The notes beneath the pieces were generated by a model. The model searched no databases. It saw nothing but the letters and a program-made list of their open reading frames with translations, and was not told the DNA's origin. The position numbers and the translations under genes were made by a program. From Nymphaea colorata (lineage: Eukaryota; Streptophyta; Magnoliopsida; Nymphaeales; Nymphaeaceae), in NCBI RefSeq assembly GCF_008831285.2, contig NC_045142.1, forward strand, positions 1,803,001-1,867,000: a DNA stretch of 64,000 nucleotides, given 5' to 3'. Below, piece after piece: positions 1-11,560 of this stretch. How positions within the stretch are numbered: the stretch's first letter is position 1; each line of letters opens with the position of its first letter.

Positions 1-374
1 TGGGTGAGTTTGAATCCTATGAGCTGACATTAATTTGTCAATGATCTGCTGACTTCTAGTAGTAATCTTCAACTATATCCTTTTTCTTCTTTCTATAAAA
101 GCTTGGACCCTAAGATCCGCGTAAATACGAAAACGAACTCCGGATGTGTCGTTGACCTTCGACTCCTCTGGTTAGATCTCAGGTCCAGGGTTTTCTAATA
201 TATAAAGAAAAAACATCCACTCTTATCTGAACAATGGATCTTTTCCAGTGTGAAACTCAGATCGTCCTCTGGCCTTAGCAAGCGCAGCCTTCGTCTTTAA
301 TTTTTTGTTTTTTTTCTGAAAGAATCCTTGAAAAAAGTGTGTTAGCATGGAAACCTGCTCTATATTCTCACCGC
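1..374. other. Gene-free left edge
   Basis: No coding frame, RNA gene or recognisable transposon terminus is seen before the MITE that starts at 375. The sequence is ordinary AT-rich intergenic DNA. The last eight bases (367-374, CTCACCGC) are the left target-site duplication of the following element. Confidence 0.5.
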
Positions 375-520
375 TACGGATGTTCACAAGTCACTAACTC
401 GAACTCGAACTCACCTGATAAACTGGACTTGTTTATTACACGAGTCAAGATTGAGTTAAGAAATCAACTCCACAACATAAACGAGTCGAGCTCCCGGTCA
501 ATTAAACTCGGTTAAGCTTG

Positions 521-576
<56 letters not shown>

Positions 577-851
577 CATCTCATTAAGTTATTTGAAAGT
601 AGGTTGCTCAAATGGGCATGCAGGCGTCTCATGTTCATATTTACATGTTGCCTTTTAAAAAATAATTTTTTTAATGAAATGTTTTTTTTGCTCAAGCCAA
701 TCTTCGTTTCAAGGTTAATCAAGCCGAGTTCGCGTTTTGAAAGCTTGAGCTAATGAAATCGAACTCGACTCAAGCTCAAGCGAGTTTGAGTTTCTTTCAA
801 GACACTTGAGCCGAGTTTGAGCTGGCTCAGCTTGGCTCATGAACATCACTA
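375..851. mobile_element. hAT-like MITE with 8-bp target duplication
   Basis: The termini are imperfect inverted repeats: the left end starts TACGGATGTTCAC, and the right end read in reverse starts TAGTGATGTTCATGAGCC. The flanks 367-374 (CTCACCGC) and 852-859 (CTCACTGC) match at 7 of 8 bases, the 8-bp duplication expected of hAT transposition. The subterminal parts are packed with the CGAGCTCGAG-type motifs typical of non-autonomous plant hAT elements. No transposase frame is present, so it is a MITE. The centre carries a (TA)n microsatellite at 523-572. Confidence 0.75.
523..572. repeat. (TA)n microsatellite, about 50 bp
   Basis: Uninterrupted alternating TA of about 25 units, lying inside the MITE at 375-851. 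It probably expanded after insertion. Confidence 0.95.
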
Positions 852-859
852 CTCACTGC

Positions 860-1360
860 CCAAGTAAAAAATTCAAATTCAAAGTCATATGTTAAAAGTA
901 AAAAATCAATTTTTGGAAAAACAAAATTCAAAGTCATATGTTAGCCATTTACATCTGAAAAAAAAAAGAACGAAATTGGTGGTTGGAATGTCGATATATT
1001 TGATGTAGATCAGATTATCCAATTGAACTGTTCTGAAAAAATCATATATAAATCATATTGGATTTGAATTTAAGAAATGACATTGCATCAAATTCGAAAT
1101 ATACATAAATATCCAATCGAATTTGGATTCAGATTTGGATCAGATTTATTTTTAAGTAACAATGTCCTTACATTTTAGAAATTGGTAGGATTTGATTCAA
1201 AATTTGGATTCAGATATAAATATAAAAACTGTATTCAGATTGGATTTATATTGTGAAATTGGAATTGGATTTCGATATGGCTTTACTTTATTCAAATTAG
1301 AATCCGATTGAACATATGAATATCTCAAAGAATGGATATGGTTAACACTGCATAGTCACA
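860..1360. repeat. AT-rich block with GGATTTGAAT-like motifs
   Basis: The block repeats words such as GGATTTGAAT, GATTTGGATT and ATCCAAT on both strands. The same vocabulary occurs at 14169-14586, 29340-29570 and 57840-57944, where terminal inverted repeats can be proposed. Here I could not find convincing ends, so I treat it as a degenerate copy of that repeat family rather than a bounded element. Confidence 0.4.
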
Positions 1361-1690
1361 AATAATGTTTCGAAGTTTTAAACGGTAAGGTTTTTCCTCG
1401 GGTATAATATATCAAGCTTTAAAAAAACGAAAAAAATATGGTAAATTTTTAAAAAACTAAAAATAGAGAGAATAACACAAACATACAAATATACGTAGAT
1501 TTGCAATAAGCAAGAAATGAAAAATGAAAAAAAAAAACTGCTTGACATTAAAAAAACTGAAAAAAAAAATTAAAGAAACCTGAAAAAAACAAGCGAAAAA
1601 ACGTGTTTTTCATTTTAAATGTTGTTTTAAAAAAAAACGAGTTTTTAAAGTTTAAAACAGTAAATTAATTCATCGCATTTTTGAAACGAG
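1361..1690. repeat. Dispersed AT-rich repeat, copy A
   Basis: This segment shares a long ordered series of words with 9725-9995: AATAACACAAA, then GTAGATTTG, AATAAG or AATAAA, runs of GAAAAATGAAAAA, AAACTG, long A runs, CGAGTTTTT and finally ATTCATCGCATTT or a close variant. The order is the same in both places, so they are two copies of one non-coding family. No terminal inverted repeats or coding frame are evident. Confidence 0.6.
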
Positions 1691-4504
1691 TGGGCAGTCG
1701 GGGTCTCTGTTTTGAATTTCAAAAATTCCTTATAGTAAGAAAGGCACCACCTACATACAAATTAGAACATAGCGAAGGCATTAATTATCCCATAAAGCTG
1801 AAAGAAGACCTGAAGAAAATGTGAGCACATTTGTTCACTTCTTAAGATGAAATAAAGAAACATCTCGTCCCTCACAAGAGACCTTGTGGAGAGAATGAAG
1901 TAGCAGTCACATGCCGTGGGCACGTCGTCGAACAAACGGGCGGACAAAGTTTGTGACTTTATAAACTAGCCCTTGTCATCAAAGTCCTAAACTATATAAC
2001 GTGACCACGTCGGACCTAAAAAATCGCAGATTAAGTCACGAAAATAAGAAAGACAGAAATTAATAAGAAAAAATTAGTTAAAATACTTTATGAAGAACAT
2101 GAATTTCATGACCTCAAAAAACAAAACACACACATGTTACCTACAACATGCACACTTTTAATATTAGAAACAACCAAAATTGACTATTTAAATTGTTCTT
2201 AATACTTAAATAGGTTACCTCTATGGTTCTTTTCTTAAAATCTTATTTCGTTAAAAAAATCATCACAAAAAATGCATTCCATTGTTAAAGACTGTGGTCA
2301 AGCAATTATTATCGCCAATACACCTTTTAAGATAGTTTTTAATGACAAGAAATAAGAGAAAAAAAAAGCCATAGGTAAAAACTAAAAAATGATCAACTTA
2401 CTTAATATATATTTTGTATCAACTTATAAGATCATATTGGTAAGGTTAGAAACACTTTAAATATCATATTTAACATTTTTTCGTATTTTCAATCTTTTTA
2501 TTTTAAATATGTATAATGACTTTCACATGCAACATAATATTGAATTTTTTAAAAAAATATCTAACTTTGGGACTTGAGTTCCCCCCAAAAACAAAAAACC
2601 TTCTTAACATTTTTTATAAGTGCATTGTATCGTTGTTCTCCATAATACATTATATAATGCACTATATTAGACATAGCACTAGTTGCCATTGAAAGCGGAT
2701 CCCAATTAAGAACGCTAAATTCCTCAAAGCAAAGAAGTAAGAACCCTTCTTTTACGATAAGCATGTCCATAATAGTGCACATATACAAAAAAGGTCGTGC
2801 TTGTCAACCAATAAATCTCTGTAGCACGGAAGTAATCAAGTTAATACAACGGCAGTAAGGAAGGGCAGGTGTTTGGGAGTTAACGGCGAAAGTTCGGCAG
2901 TCAAATGCATACTCTGTTTTGTTAGGTGTGCTTTTGTAAAATGTTTAGTCGCTGGCGTGTTTCGTAATCTTTATCTCTTCAAATAATAAAGAGAATTGCA
3001 GAGACCAATTTTCGGTCGCTGACTGATGCTTGCAGACACCAATTCACTGCTCTGCGATTCTTGAATCGTGAACCGGTCATCTGGTGATGCCTGGAATAAG
3101 GCCAATATACCGAGAAGGCCAAAAACCATGGTTGTCAGCGGGGTTTCTGCAAATTCTTTGACCTCATCAATTTCCAGAGTACCAATCGACCATTTAATGC
3201 AATTGATTGGGAGTTGCCAGATACAACCATCTAAATAATGAGGAGAACATCCCTTGAAACTAAAGCTTCAAAAGCTTCTCGTGCTTCATACCTACATACT
3301 TTTCTCTGTACCATCTTTGATTTTTTTTTCTTCATTGATGCTTCAATCTGTACTTTCTGCAAATCACTAAAATGTATAAATCTAATATAAAATGCAATAA
3401 ATGCTGCTATACCATGAAGATGCATGCTAAAGGGTCCCTCAAGTGACAGCAATGCAATACATATACATACAAAACATGCACACACAGAGGCACAAAATAG
3501 GTCGACAGCCCAAACAGAGAATTGCAGGTATGACAGGCTCGCTTTCACAGACATGGAAACCTTTTAAAAGGGGGATGAATTGATACTGCATTTTTGAGCA
3601 TCTTCCAATCCAAACTGCCATAACAAATAATATACATTCCCAGGCATGAAGTTTTCTTGGATTTGCAGCATGACCAAAAACCATGTCATCTCAAGGATCC
3701 TTTGAGCTGCAGGAGAATAAGAAATCTTAAACCATAAGCTCAAACCTGAAATGGCGTGCATGTTTTCCAATGAGTTTCATGGGTAACCTGAACCAAAAAC
3801 TTAGAACTTTTTCAAGAATGCCTCCTCAATCTTGTTTGTAAATCGAGTCACTTGGCAATTTACGCAACTCTGTCAACGAACCAAAACTAAAGAATCATCA
3901 CGCAGTGGCTTACATTGCTAGTGACAATAGGCTGCCTAGATGTGCGGTCTCTGTACACCAAGTTGTCCAGTTATTTTTCTCCATTTGCACAAAGAATGAT
4001 ACCCATCTCCAAAGCGCCATGTTTCCCTCAATCGTTTTGCAATATCAGCCTCAAGGAAACCAATTTTGTCCAATAACCCATATCAGCTGTTTAAATGGAG
4101 TTTTCCTTGCAGATGCCCAACAAATGTATTCTCAAAGATAAGCTGCATGTTGGTGAGATTTAAGAGCTTATACATTTACAACAAATCAAACCACATCGGG
4201 TTTTTTATAGAGATATTATTATCAGCAAAGAATTTCTTTCCACATAAAACTTTCGAGAATATAAAAAATTATATACACCGAAAGAATCAAACCTGTAAAA
4301 GGAAAAGTAATTAGGAGACTCTGTATAGGCCTCTCATAAGATGTACCACGACGAAGAGCTGATTCTTTACGCACACGACACTCTTTTCGACGAACTACAC
4401 GCATTGTTGCTGCATCGAACTTCCTGAAAATTGTGGAATTCCTACGACAATTAACGAGAAAACTGACTTTTCCGGTTTCACGCTTGGAGACGCTGTCACC
4501 AGCA
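1691..4504. other. Gene-free intergenic region downstream of the PSI-like gene
   Basis: The open frames here are short, unrelated to known domains and not linked by convincing splice sites. The right part, roughly 3200-4504, lies just downstream of the minus-strand DUF668 gene and probably contains its 3' UTR and polyadenylation region, but I cannot place the cleavage site. No tRNA or bounded transposon is visible. Confidence 0.5.
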
Positions 4505-6166
4505 TCAACGCTCGAGAACCACGTTAAGATCTTCACTAGCAGACCGGCGATTTTCATAATGGCAGATGAAACTGAGCCCTACCAAGAGCTCCGCCATAGC
4601 CTCCTCCGTCTTCTCCCTATCGGCGAAGTAGAGAGTTTGCATAAGCAGAACGTTGGTCCTGGAGATAAACTGCTGCTGCTCGAAATTCCGCTCGGATTGC
4701 CAGCGGACCATGTCGTGAGCTAGCGGCGACAGCCACTCCAAGATGTTTTCAAGCTTTTCTCTGCAGCAATCGGCAGCCTGATCGTCGCAGTCGGCGGATT
4801 CTTTTTTCATTCCGCGCTGCCTGTGCTTCGTCTTGATTTTCGCTCGCAGGCTTGTGGGTAGCAACTGATAGAGATCGCACCTGGCATCTTCGCCGACCAT
4901 ATGAGGAAATTGAATCAACCTCTGTACAAGAAGTATGACGTTGGCGTAGCGCAAAGCCAGAGCGGAACCACCAACGGTCGATGGAGAAGCGTTCAATAAT
5001 CGGTTCTTCTGCCCCGGCACCCATCCTTGACCCTCCAAGAAGTGAAAATTTTGGGTTTCCGATCCATCTTCTGGACCAAAATCGTGAATTTTAGACGATC
5101 GAACGCTCTGTTTGTGCTTGACATCTGAGGAGCGGAACAAGCTGTCCGAGTAAAATGCCGTCAAATCCCCGCTCTTTACGGCAAGGCCTGATCCGATGCT
5201 CTGAAAAAGCGGCCCAGACCTAGTGACACCAGCACTCTTTGCCGTTGAGGTCCTCTCCAAGGGGCCGGAAAAGTTTCCCCTCGGTCTAGCTTCTGGGAAA
5301 CGGAAAGCACAATCCGACGCGCGGGGAAAGACTATGGAACGAGACCCCGAATTTCGACCGCTCCCACCGGAAGCCACAGGCATGATCACGATGGCGCTCA
5401 CCTTGGGTAATCCGGGAACGTGAGGGCCGAAGATGAAGCAGATCCTGGCGTAGATCGTGCAGACCATCCTAGCCATTAGCCCGACGGCCATATCAAAGGT
5501 CTGGTTCCAAAGAGATACCTGACGAAGATGCCGGACCCGCTGCTTCTGCCACGCGAACTTCTGCCTGAAAAGCTCGACGTTTGCCTTCGGCCCGCCGAGC
5601 GCCCGCCATTGCTGCATCCTCTTGTCCGACGCCTCCATATCCTTCAGCGTCTCGAGCTCCACGAAGAGATCGGCGGTGAGCGAGACGTAAGTCTCCATGG
5701 ACCTCACCCTCTCGTCGACCTCCACCGCCGGGAACCCCAATTCCCCGATCCCCGTGCCGTCGCGCGCCAAATCGGCGTATATGTGCACGAACCCCCTCAG
5801 GCTCGGCTCCGCGCACCGCTGCCCCAGCCTCGCGACGGCGTCGGCTATCCGGCCGAGGTCCTCGAGCTTCTCGGCGCAGGCGAGGCCGAGAAGGAACCCC
5901 TCGTCGCGGGAGATGAGCGACGCGACGCCCTCCGACTCCATCGTCTCCGATCGGAGCCGCGACATCTCGTCGTCGCCGAGGGAGCGGTGGAGGTAAACGA
6001 TCCTGGACATGATCTTGGCGACCTCAAGGGATAGTATTCCTATCTGCCCGGGCGGCCGCTCGGGCTCCGTAAGGCGGCCCTTCTTCTGGCTCTGTTTCTG
6101 GTTCTTCTTCCGCCCCTCCAAAACCTGGCTGCGCAGGCGCGCCAACCAGGATTTGACGGTGAACAT
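4505..6166 (-). CDS. DUF3475/DUF668 protein, PSK SIMULATOR-related
   Basis: A single uninterrupted 553-codon frame, so the gene appears intronless. Residues about 42-98 (starting IGILSLEVAKIMSRIVYLHR) form the DUF3475 block, and about 397-490 (starting ALALRYANVILLVQRLIQFP and including DLYQLLPTSLRAKIK) form DUF668; the conserved tail includes RWQSERNFEQQQ and TLYFADREKTE. This order and length fit the plant family that contains the PSI proteins and the Arabidopsis At3g23160/At5g04550 group. PSI proteins are linked to phytosulfokine-related growth control, but the biochemical role is unknown. The start MFTVKSWLARLRSQ resembles the basic N-terminus of this subgroup; it lacks the MG myristoylation start of PSI1-type members. 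The linker, about residues 255-395, is serine/glycine-rich and poorly conserved. The 5' half is GC-rich compared with its surroundings. Confidence 0.88.
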   Translation of the reverse strand: MFTVKSWLARLRSQVLEGRKKNQKQSQKKGRLTEPERPPGQIGILSLEVAKIMSRIVYLHRSLGDDEMSRLRSETMESEGVASLISRDEGFLLGLACAEKLEDLGRIADAVARLGQRCAEPSLRGFVHIYADLARDGTGIGELGFPAVEVDERVRSMETYVSLTADLFVELETLKDMEASDKRMQQWRALGGPKANVELFRQKFAWQKQRVRHLRQVSLWNQTFDMAVGLMARMVCTIYARICFIFGPHVPGLPKVSAIVIMPVASGGSGRNSGSRSIVFPRASDCAFRFPEARPRGNFSGPLERTSTAKSAGVTRSGPLFQSIGSGLAVKSGDLTAFYSDSLFRSSDVKHKQSVRSSKIHDFGPEDGSETQNFHFLEGQGWVPGQKNRLLNASPSTVGGSALALRYANVILLVQRLIQFPHMVGEDARCDLYQLLPTSLRAKIKTKHRQRGMKKESADCDDQAADCCREKLENILEWLSPLAHDMVRWQSERNFEQQQFISRTNVLLMQTLYFADREKTEEAMAELLVGLSFICHYENRRSASEDLNVVLER

Positions 6167-7025
6167 TGTTCCCCGCCGGCAACCTCACGGTTTCCGGCGC
6201 ATCTCCGGCGGAAGGAGAGGAGATAGAGGAGCGACCGGTGGGCTGTTGGTGGTCAGGGCGGCCTTAAAGGAAAGAGCTCAAGAGGCGGAGACGCGGTGCG
6301 GACCTCGGACAGTTGGATTACAGCGATGGAGGGGAGAAGCCAGCCTTTCATTTGGGGGCCCCGCCTTTCCCGCCAACTGGGACGCACTGAGACGCAAGGG
6401 AAGGGAAGGAGCTTCCGATTTTTGTTCTTTTTCCCCAAATTCTGTTTCAGGACCTTATTTCCTCTATTATCATTTAAAGCGCCTTATTTTTTTCGAATTC
6501 ATCGATTTGACTGCTCTAAAGTCTAAACCTTTTTGTTTTTCCTCTCAAGGGTCCATAAATAGAAAATAATTGTTGTGTTTTTCCTTTTTACCTTGCCATG
6601 TGTTGGCCAATTGACTGCCACACGATAAAGAAAGAATGTTTTTATGTCCTTGAGTGTTTGATTTTATGAATACCAATTACTTTTTAAGAACCCAAATTTG
6701 TGACTTTTAATTTCGCTCAAAATATTACATATTTGTTCCAAACTTTTAATTTACAAACACTTGTGAGTGTTTGATTGTTTCAGCTTTTACATTTTGAGAT
6801 TCTGAGTTAACTTAAGTCAACTTCTATTTTATGGTTCTAACAAACTATAGATTTCAAAATGGTGTTCTTAAGATCTTGTTCATGTTTTAGCTCTTAAGTT
6901 GGAAAAAAAAAAGGGCGAGGTTTGATTTGAGATCCATCTAGGTAGGTTATTTGTAATGTCATTTCATCATAGTCGGTTGAATGTGAAAAACAGCTAATTG
7001 CATTTAAGTAAGTTTTGCTACATAC
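6167..7025. other. Upstream region of the PSI-like gene
   Basis: About 300 bp next to the start codon are GC-rich and would hold the 5' UTR and core promoter of the minus-strand gene; no clear TATA box is seen. Frames on the plus strand here are shadows of GC-rich sequence. From about 6590 rightwards the DNA is AT-rich without recognisable features. Confidence 0.4.
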
Positions 7026-7227
7026 CATTGGTTGTTATGTGCATTCTACCTGCGATGGTTCAGCACCAAAAGTACTTTATGAAATCTATGAATTTCAAAT
7101 AAATCTTTACAATTAACGACTTACCATTATCATTAGTTGCTATGTGCATTCCACCTGCGATGATAAAAATTGTTCAACACTAAAAGCGCATTGTAAAATC
7201 TATCAATTACAAATAAATCTTTACAAT
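7026..7227. repeat. Imperfect tandem duplication, about 105-bp period
   Basis: Two successive copies begin at 7026 and 7131. They share GTTRYTATGTGCATT, CACCTGCGATG or CTACCTGCGATG, CACYAAAAG, AAATCTAT and AAATAAATCTTTACAAT in the same order, with substitutions and a short insertion. It is non-coding. Confidence 0.75.
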
Positions 7228-8440
7228 ATTCAAACCAAATATTTTATATTCTTCTTAAAAGTCGAAGATATAAACTATAGTTATAAAGTCTTCTAAGAAA
7301 GACAGAACACAACAGTGAGAGTAGGAGAAGAAAATGGTTTTGGAAACGTAAGACGCGTTGGGGATTTTAGATGAAATGTTGGTTTTGAAAGGAAAGAATT
7401 TCCCCTTCCCGTAACTCTCGTAGGGCGAGTGGACTTGGAAGGAATGTCCATGTAGGGACGGCCCGCTTCTTCATTTGTCCATTTAGACCGACTTTTGGTT
7501 GTTTGGATATGGGAGATCTACTTTTATCTGGTCCGACGCCGTGGTCCAAACTGGCAGGGCATGGACGCTAGTGGCGCTCAAATGATAAGGGGGTCGGTTG
7601 GCGTTATTCGCTTGGATCATGATCCGAACTGTATGGACCTCGATCCATTTAACTAAACTTTTAAATACTGCCCTAAAAAAAAAATATTTGGTTGTTTTTA
7701 AATTCGACCAAACTTTAGAATACTTCATATCCTTACAATGATAAGAAAGTCATATATAAGCATTTTTTCGTAGATGAAATAGTATGTAATTGTTACGTGA
7801 ATTTGTTCTTAAAATTGAGGTTTATTCATCAAACACTTCTTAAGTTGTTTTATTATCTTCATGAAATAGTTAGATATTATTTCCCTTACTAAAAACCCTA
7901 AAATTTATGTTGACATTCTTTGTATTTTCTCTTGTTGTAATGCCTAAGAATTTATTTACGTCGATGTCAACATGAATTTTAAAATTCGTGCTTCAAGTCC
8001 CACCATGTTGATGGAATATGAGCTGTTTGTCTTTTATTAGAGTAAGATTTAAAATATTATGATACATTAAGGTGATTCAACCTACAAACTTAGCAAAATA
8101 AAATTATACAATTGTTTTATCAAAACATGGTGGCAAGTTTGTTTGATGTACTAAATTCGACCGAATCTGATTTTCTAATATTATTTAAATTTTATTTGAG
8201 TCCTGACCTTTGGCAGCTCCAATGAAGAAGATGTGTTCTTTCCAGTTGGAAAACTGCTAGGACTTTGGGATTTGGGTTGGCGGTGACCACTCTTTTTATG
8301 TTATGTCTTTGTTTGAGATTCCTGTTCTCCTTCACTTGACAACAGCTTCTTTTTTTGGTGTAATATATTTGGCTTGCCTTAAAAAAGAAAGTCTCAAGGC
8401 AAAAAGAAAGTCTCAAATTCAATGGAAAGAATAAGTCTTA
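7228..8440. other. Gene-free AT-rich stretch
   Basis: No supported coding region, RNA gene or bounded repeat. Two short minus-strand frames near 7367-7728 have no family resemblance and no splice partners. Confidence 0.45.
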
Positions 8441-8668
8441 TTATGGCGGCAAAGTGGTCCGGCTTGTCTAATAACTTGGGTTCGAGTCATAGAATGGTCA
8501 TTGTCACGTTGCAGTACACGGCATTTGCACCAACTCCTTGTTAAGCCAAAGCAGGCATAAGGCTTGGAGATGAAACGTTTTACGCTGCTAGATGAGCGAC
8601 AAAGTTTATCAACTTGGGTACAGTTTCTTCGAGTTAGAAATGTGAAAGAACATTAAAAAAAAAAAAAA
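8441..8668 (+). mobile_element. tRNA-derived SINE candidate
   Basis: A pol III A-box-like sequence, TGGCGGCAAAGTGG, lies at 8444-8457 and a B-box-like GGTTCGAGTC at 8479-8488, which is correct tRNA-type order and spacing. The segment ends in a run of 14 A at 8655-8668. Short AAGTCT words flank the unit (within 8430-8440 and just after the A tail), a possible target duplication. There is no coding frame. This fits a plant tRNA-derived SINE of about 225 bp; without a second copy in the window the call is tentative. Confidence 0.5.
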
Positions 8669-9554
8669 GAAGTCTCCCTATATACACATTTGATTGAATT
8701 ACCTTTTTAAAGTAAGTTTACGTGCATACTTGGTATATTTTTTCATTTTGATTGGTAGATTATATGGTGAATACGGAAGTTGATTCTATTATATATTTAA
8801 GAGTAATTGGTACATCCCATACCACTAGGTCGGGAACAATAACAAGATATCTCAAAATTGATTGTTAAAACATCTTTTTGTACAATCCAACTTTATAAAT
8901 ATGATCTTAAGAATGTTTTGATGAGAAACATATGATAAGTTAAATAATTTTTTGAGTTCAAAATGTTTTTGTGATAATGAATGATTGAATGACTTCAAAA
9001 TTTTACTACTAAAAAAGTCAATATTTTTCACGAAAACAACTTGGACTAAGAATCATGCTCTAATAAAGAGGCACCTCTAATAAGAAGTTATATATAATAT
9101 GCCTTCTTAGATAACTTTTAAGCCTTAAATATTCATATTATTAATAAAATATGCCTCCTTAAATGAGCCAATTAATGAAAAGATTTTCAAATCTTTTGCC
9201 AACAGATCTTGATACGGCTTTAGAAGCCCTTTAATCTCACCTCTTGAAGAGTCACATAAGGCATGAAGAATGCCAAATTGAATGCAGAATCTGCGCTCGC
9301 TATACAGATCTATATCTAACAGTGCCTTGTTATTATCATCAGACTCCTGATCACAGAAAAGCACAGTAATAAATAAATCAATCAACTTCCAACCAGTTAT
9401 TTCTCATCAAATCTTTTCAACTTCGATTCCTTGTGCCCTTAAAACTTCAATAATTTCTTGATCTCATTTAATCTCAAAGATCTTTAATCACATTACTTTG
9501 TCCTTATCAACCAAGAGGGAGAAATGTGTTTGTCAATTATTTGCGCCGACTGAG
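8669..9554. other. Gene-free AT-rich stretch
   Basis: No supported gene or repeat. The minus-strand frame at 9125-9385 has no recognisable domain. Confidence 0.4.
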
Positions 9555-9720
9555 CCCGGTTGACCCAATAAAAAAATTTTAATACATATTTTGTTAATTT
9601 TTATATTTAATTATAATATTTTATTACTATCAATTATATTTATATATTACATATATTAAAAATATATGTTTTTTTAAATTTAATCAGGCCGGGTTCGGGT
9701 TTGGGTTTTAGGTGTTAGGT
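9555..9720. repeat. Truncated relative of the 11755-12081 MITE
   Basis: The segment repeats the internal layout of the element at 11755-12081: a TTATATTTAATTATAATATT-type AT core followed by AAATTTAATCAGGCCGGG. Only this part is shared, and no second terminus or target duplication is visible, so it looks like a partial copy. Confidence 0.5.
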
Positions 9721-9724
9721 TGGA

Positions 9725-9974
9725 AAAAAAAATGAAATAAGTGAGAAACTAATAACACAAATATCAAAAAAATAAGTAGATTTGTAATAAATAAAAAATT
9801 AAAAATTAAAAAAACTGTTTGGAATTAAAAAAATTGAAAAAAATGAAAAAGTGAAAAAATTGCAAAAAAAATCGTTAAAAATGGGTTAAAAACTCATTTT
9901 TTTTAACTTTTTTTTTCTAAAAAAACACTTTTTTTAAAAGTTTTAAAACGTCATTTAATTTATCGCATTTTTTT
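9725..9974. repeat. Dispersed AT-rich repeat, copy B
   Basis: Second copy of the family described at 1361-1690, with the same ordered words (AATAACACAAAT, AGTAGATTTG, GTTTTAAAAC, TTTATCGCATTT). Copy B runs directly into the short palindromic tandem at 9975-10020. Confidence 0.6.
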
Positions 9975-10020
9975 CGAGTTTTTTTCGAAAAAAAAAACGA
10001 GTTTTTTTCGAAAAAAAAAA
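9975..10020. repeat. 23-bp palindromic unit, two copies
   Basis: The unit CGAGTTTTTTTCG followed by ten A occurs twice in direct succession. CGAGTTTTTTTCG against TTTTTTCGAAAAAA gives strong potential for hairpins. A third partial unit follows (CGAGTTTTC). Confidence 0.8.
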
Positions 10021-10031
10021 CGAGTTTTCTG

Positions 10032-11560
10032 TTATTATGATTATGAGTTAGAAAGTATCAAAATGCTCTTGTTTGCTAAATGGAAGACCCCACCCTTATA
10101 AGGACAAAAGTTGTCTGAAAAAAAAAAAAACCTACAAATGACCAAAAGCTCCCATGAGGGAACACGATTTCCCATGTTTTGAGCATAACAGGGAAAATCA
10201 ACCTCTCCCATATAAGAGACTGTTAAAGAAAAAATAATGAAAAATATTAAAACAAAAGAGTTGATTGGACCTGTCACAAGAAATTATTCAAATAAAGAGG
10301 GCAAAAAAGGAAAAGAGGTGATAGTGATGGTAGTAGCGGTGCACTAGTGGCGAATGTGATTATACTCGAAGTCTTGTAGTTATGAAATAAAATAAATGAG
10401 AAAGGTACTTTAAAAAATGATGTTTATTTAAGAAAGGTAGTTACTCTCATAAAAAAAAACAAAAAAAAAACAAGGTATGAATCGATCATTTTAAAAATAA
10501 GTGTCTGAGCTTGTTCTGCCAAGACATCAATGCTGGTATTCGACCAATGTAGGTAGAAGTTGAGCAGATCATATAATTTGCTAAACCACATTATTTATTA
10601 AGATTTTTTTTTTTTGATTTAGGAGGTTACAGTTTGGATATAATCCTGCCTTGTGTTTTTGCTTTTTCTTGATATGAGCCTCAACTTTTTTGAGTGGCCT
10701 TTTTTGAAGATGAGGTTAACAACCCACCACCCGAAAAAGCGCAAGAAGGACCTCTCCATTTCTTCAGTCTTCAGGGTCCTGCGTTGCATTGGGACATGGG
10801 CATGGTATGGTATACCTGTCAACCAGAGCATCACAGTCTCACTTTTTACGGTTCAGGAGTGTAGTACTTATAGGAATCAATCCGGCATTCTATGCATCCA
10901 TCCGTTTGCCCAACCAGCTACATTAAATCTTTTTTGCAACATCAGTAAATTCATGTCGCGTCAAAACCGATCCACGGATTTCAAATCTAGAGTAATCAAA
11001 ACGCTCCTTTAAAGTATGTAATAAGATCCCCATAAGTTCAATAAAACAGCTAATAGTTAGGTAACAGAAGAATCCCCAGTGAGAGGTAACCTCCAAAAGC
11101 CAAGCGTGGAAAAGCCCAACAAGTGTTAGATTTGGATCTTGTCAAGTGGGTCTGCTCACACCGATCACGTACTCCAGCTAGCAAACAGCCAACGAATAAA
11201 ATATAAAGCACTCCCTTGATTGGCAAGTAAAACATAGCTTTCTCTTATCTTATCTTATGCTTCTTGGTGACATTAATTAATGCTTAGCTAATTATTGTAT
11301 GTGCTCCTGCAAAGATTCCTTCACCGAACAAAGAGAATATCAAGTTTCTTTTTCCTTGTTTATGAGTCTATTATTATTAAAGGGTTCAAGGTCTCTCACT
11401 TCAAGAGTCGCTTTCCCCTTTATAAAGGGCAAGGAATATGAATGATGTGAAGAAGTTGAAAGTTTACCAAACTAGGGGGGAACATGGCTAAAAATGTTGA
11501 TGCATATTTGGTATTTCTTGGCCTTAGTCTTTCCTTCTTTCTTCTTTTCTTTTTTCTGAG
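10032..11560. other. Gene-free stretch
   Basis: Short frames on both strands (for example 10653-11012 and 11050-11235) have no domain resemblance. I see no RNA gene or transposon end. Confidence 0.4.

Noticed and set aside
6009-6569. Plus-strand frame of 186 codons opposite the PSI-like gene
   Set aside because: It overlaps the 5' end of a well-supported minus-strand gene in GC-rich DNA and has no domain; it is a shadow frame.
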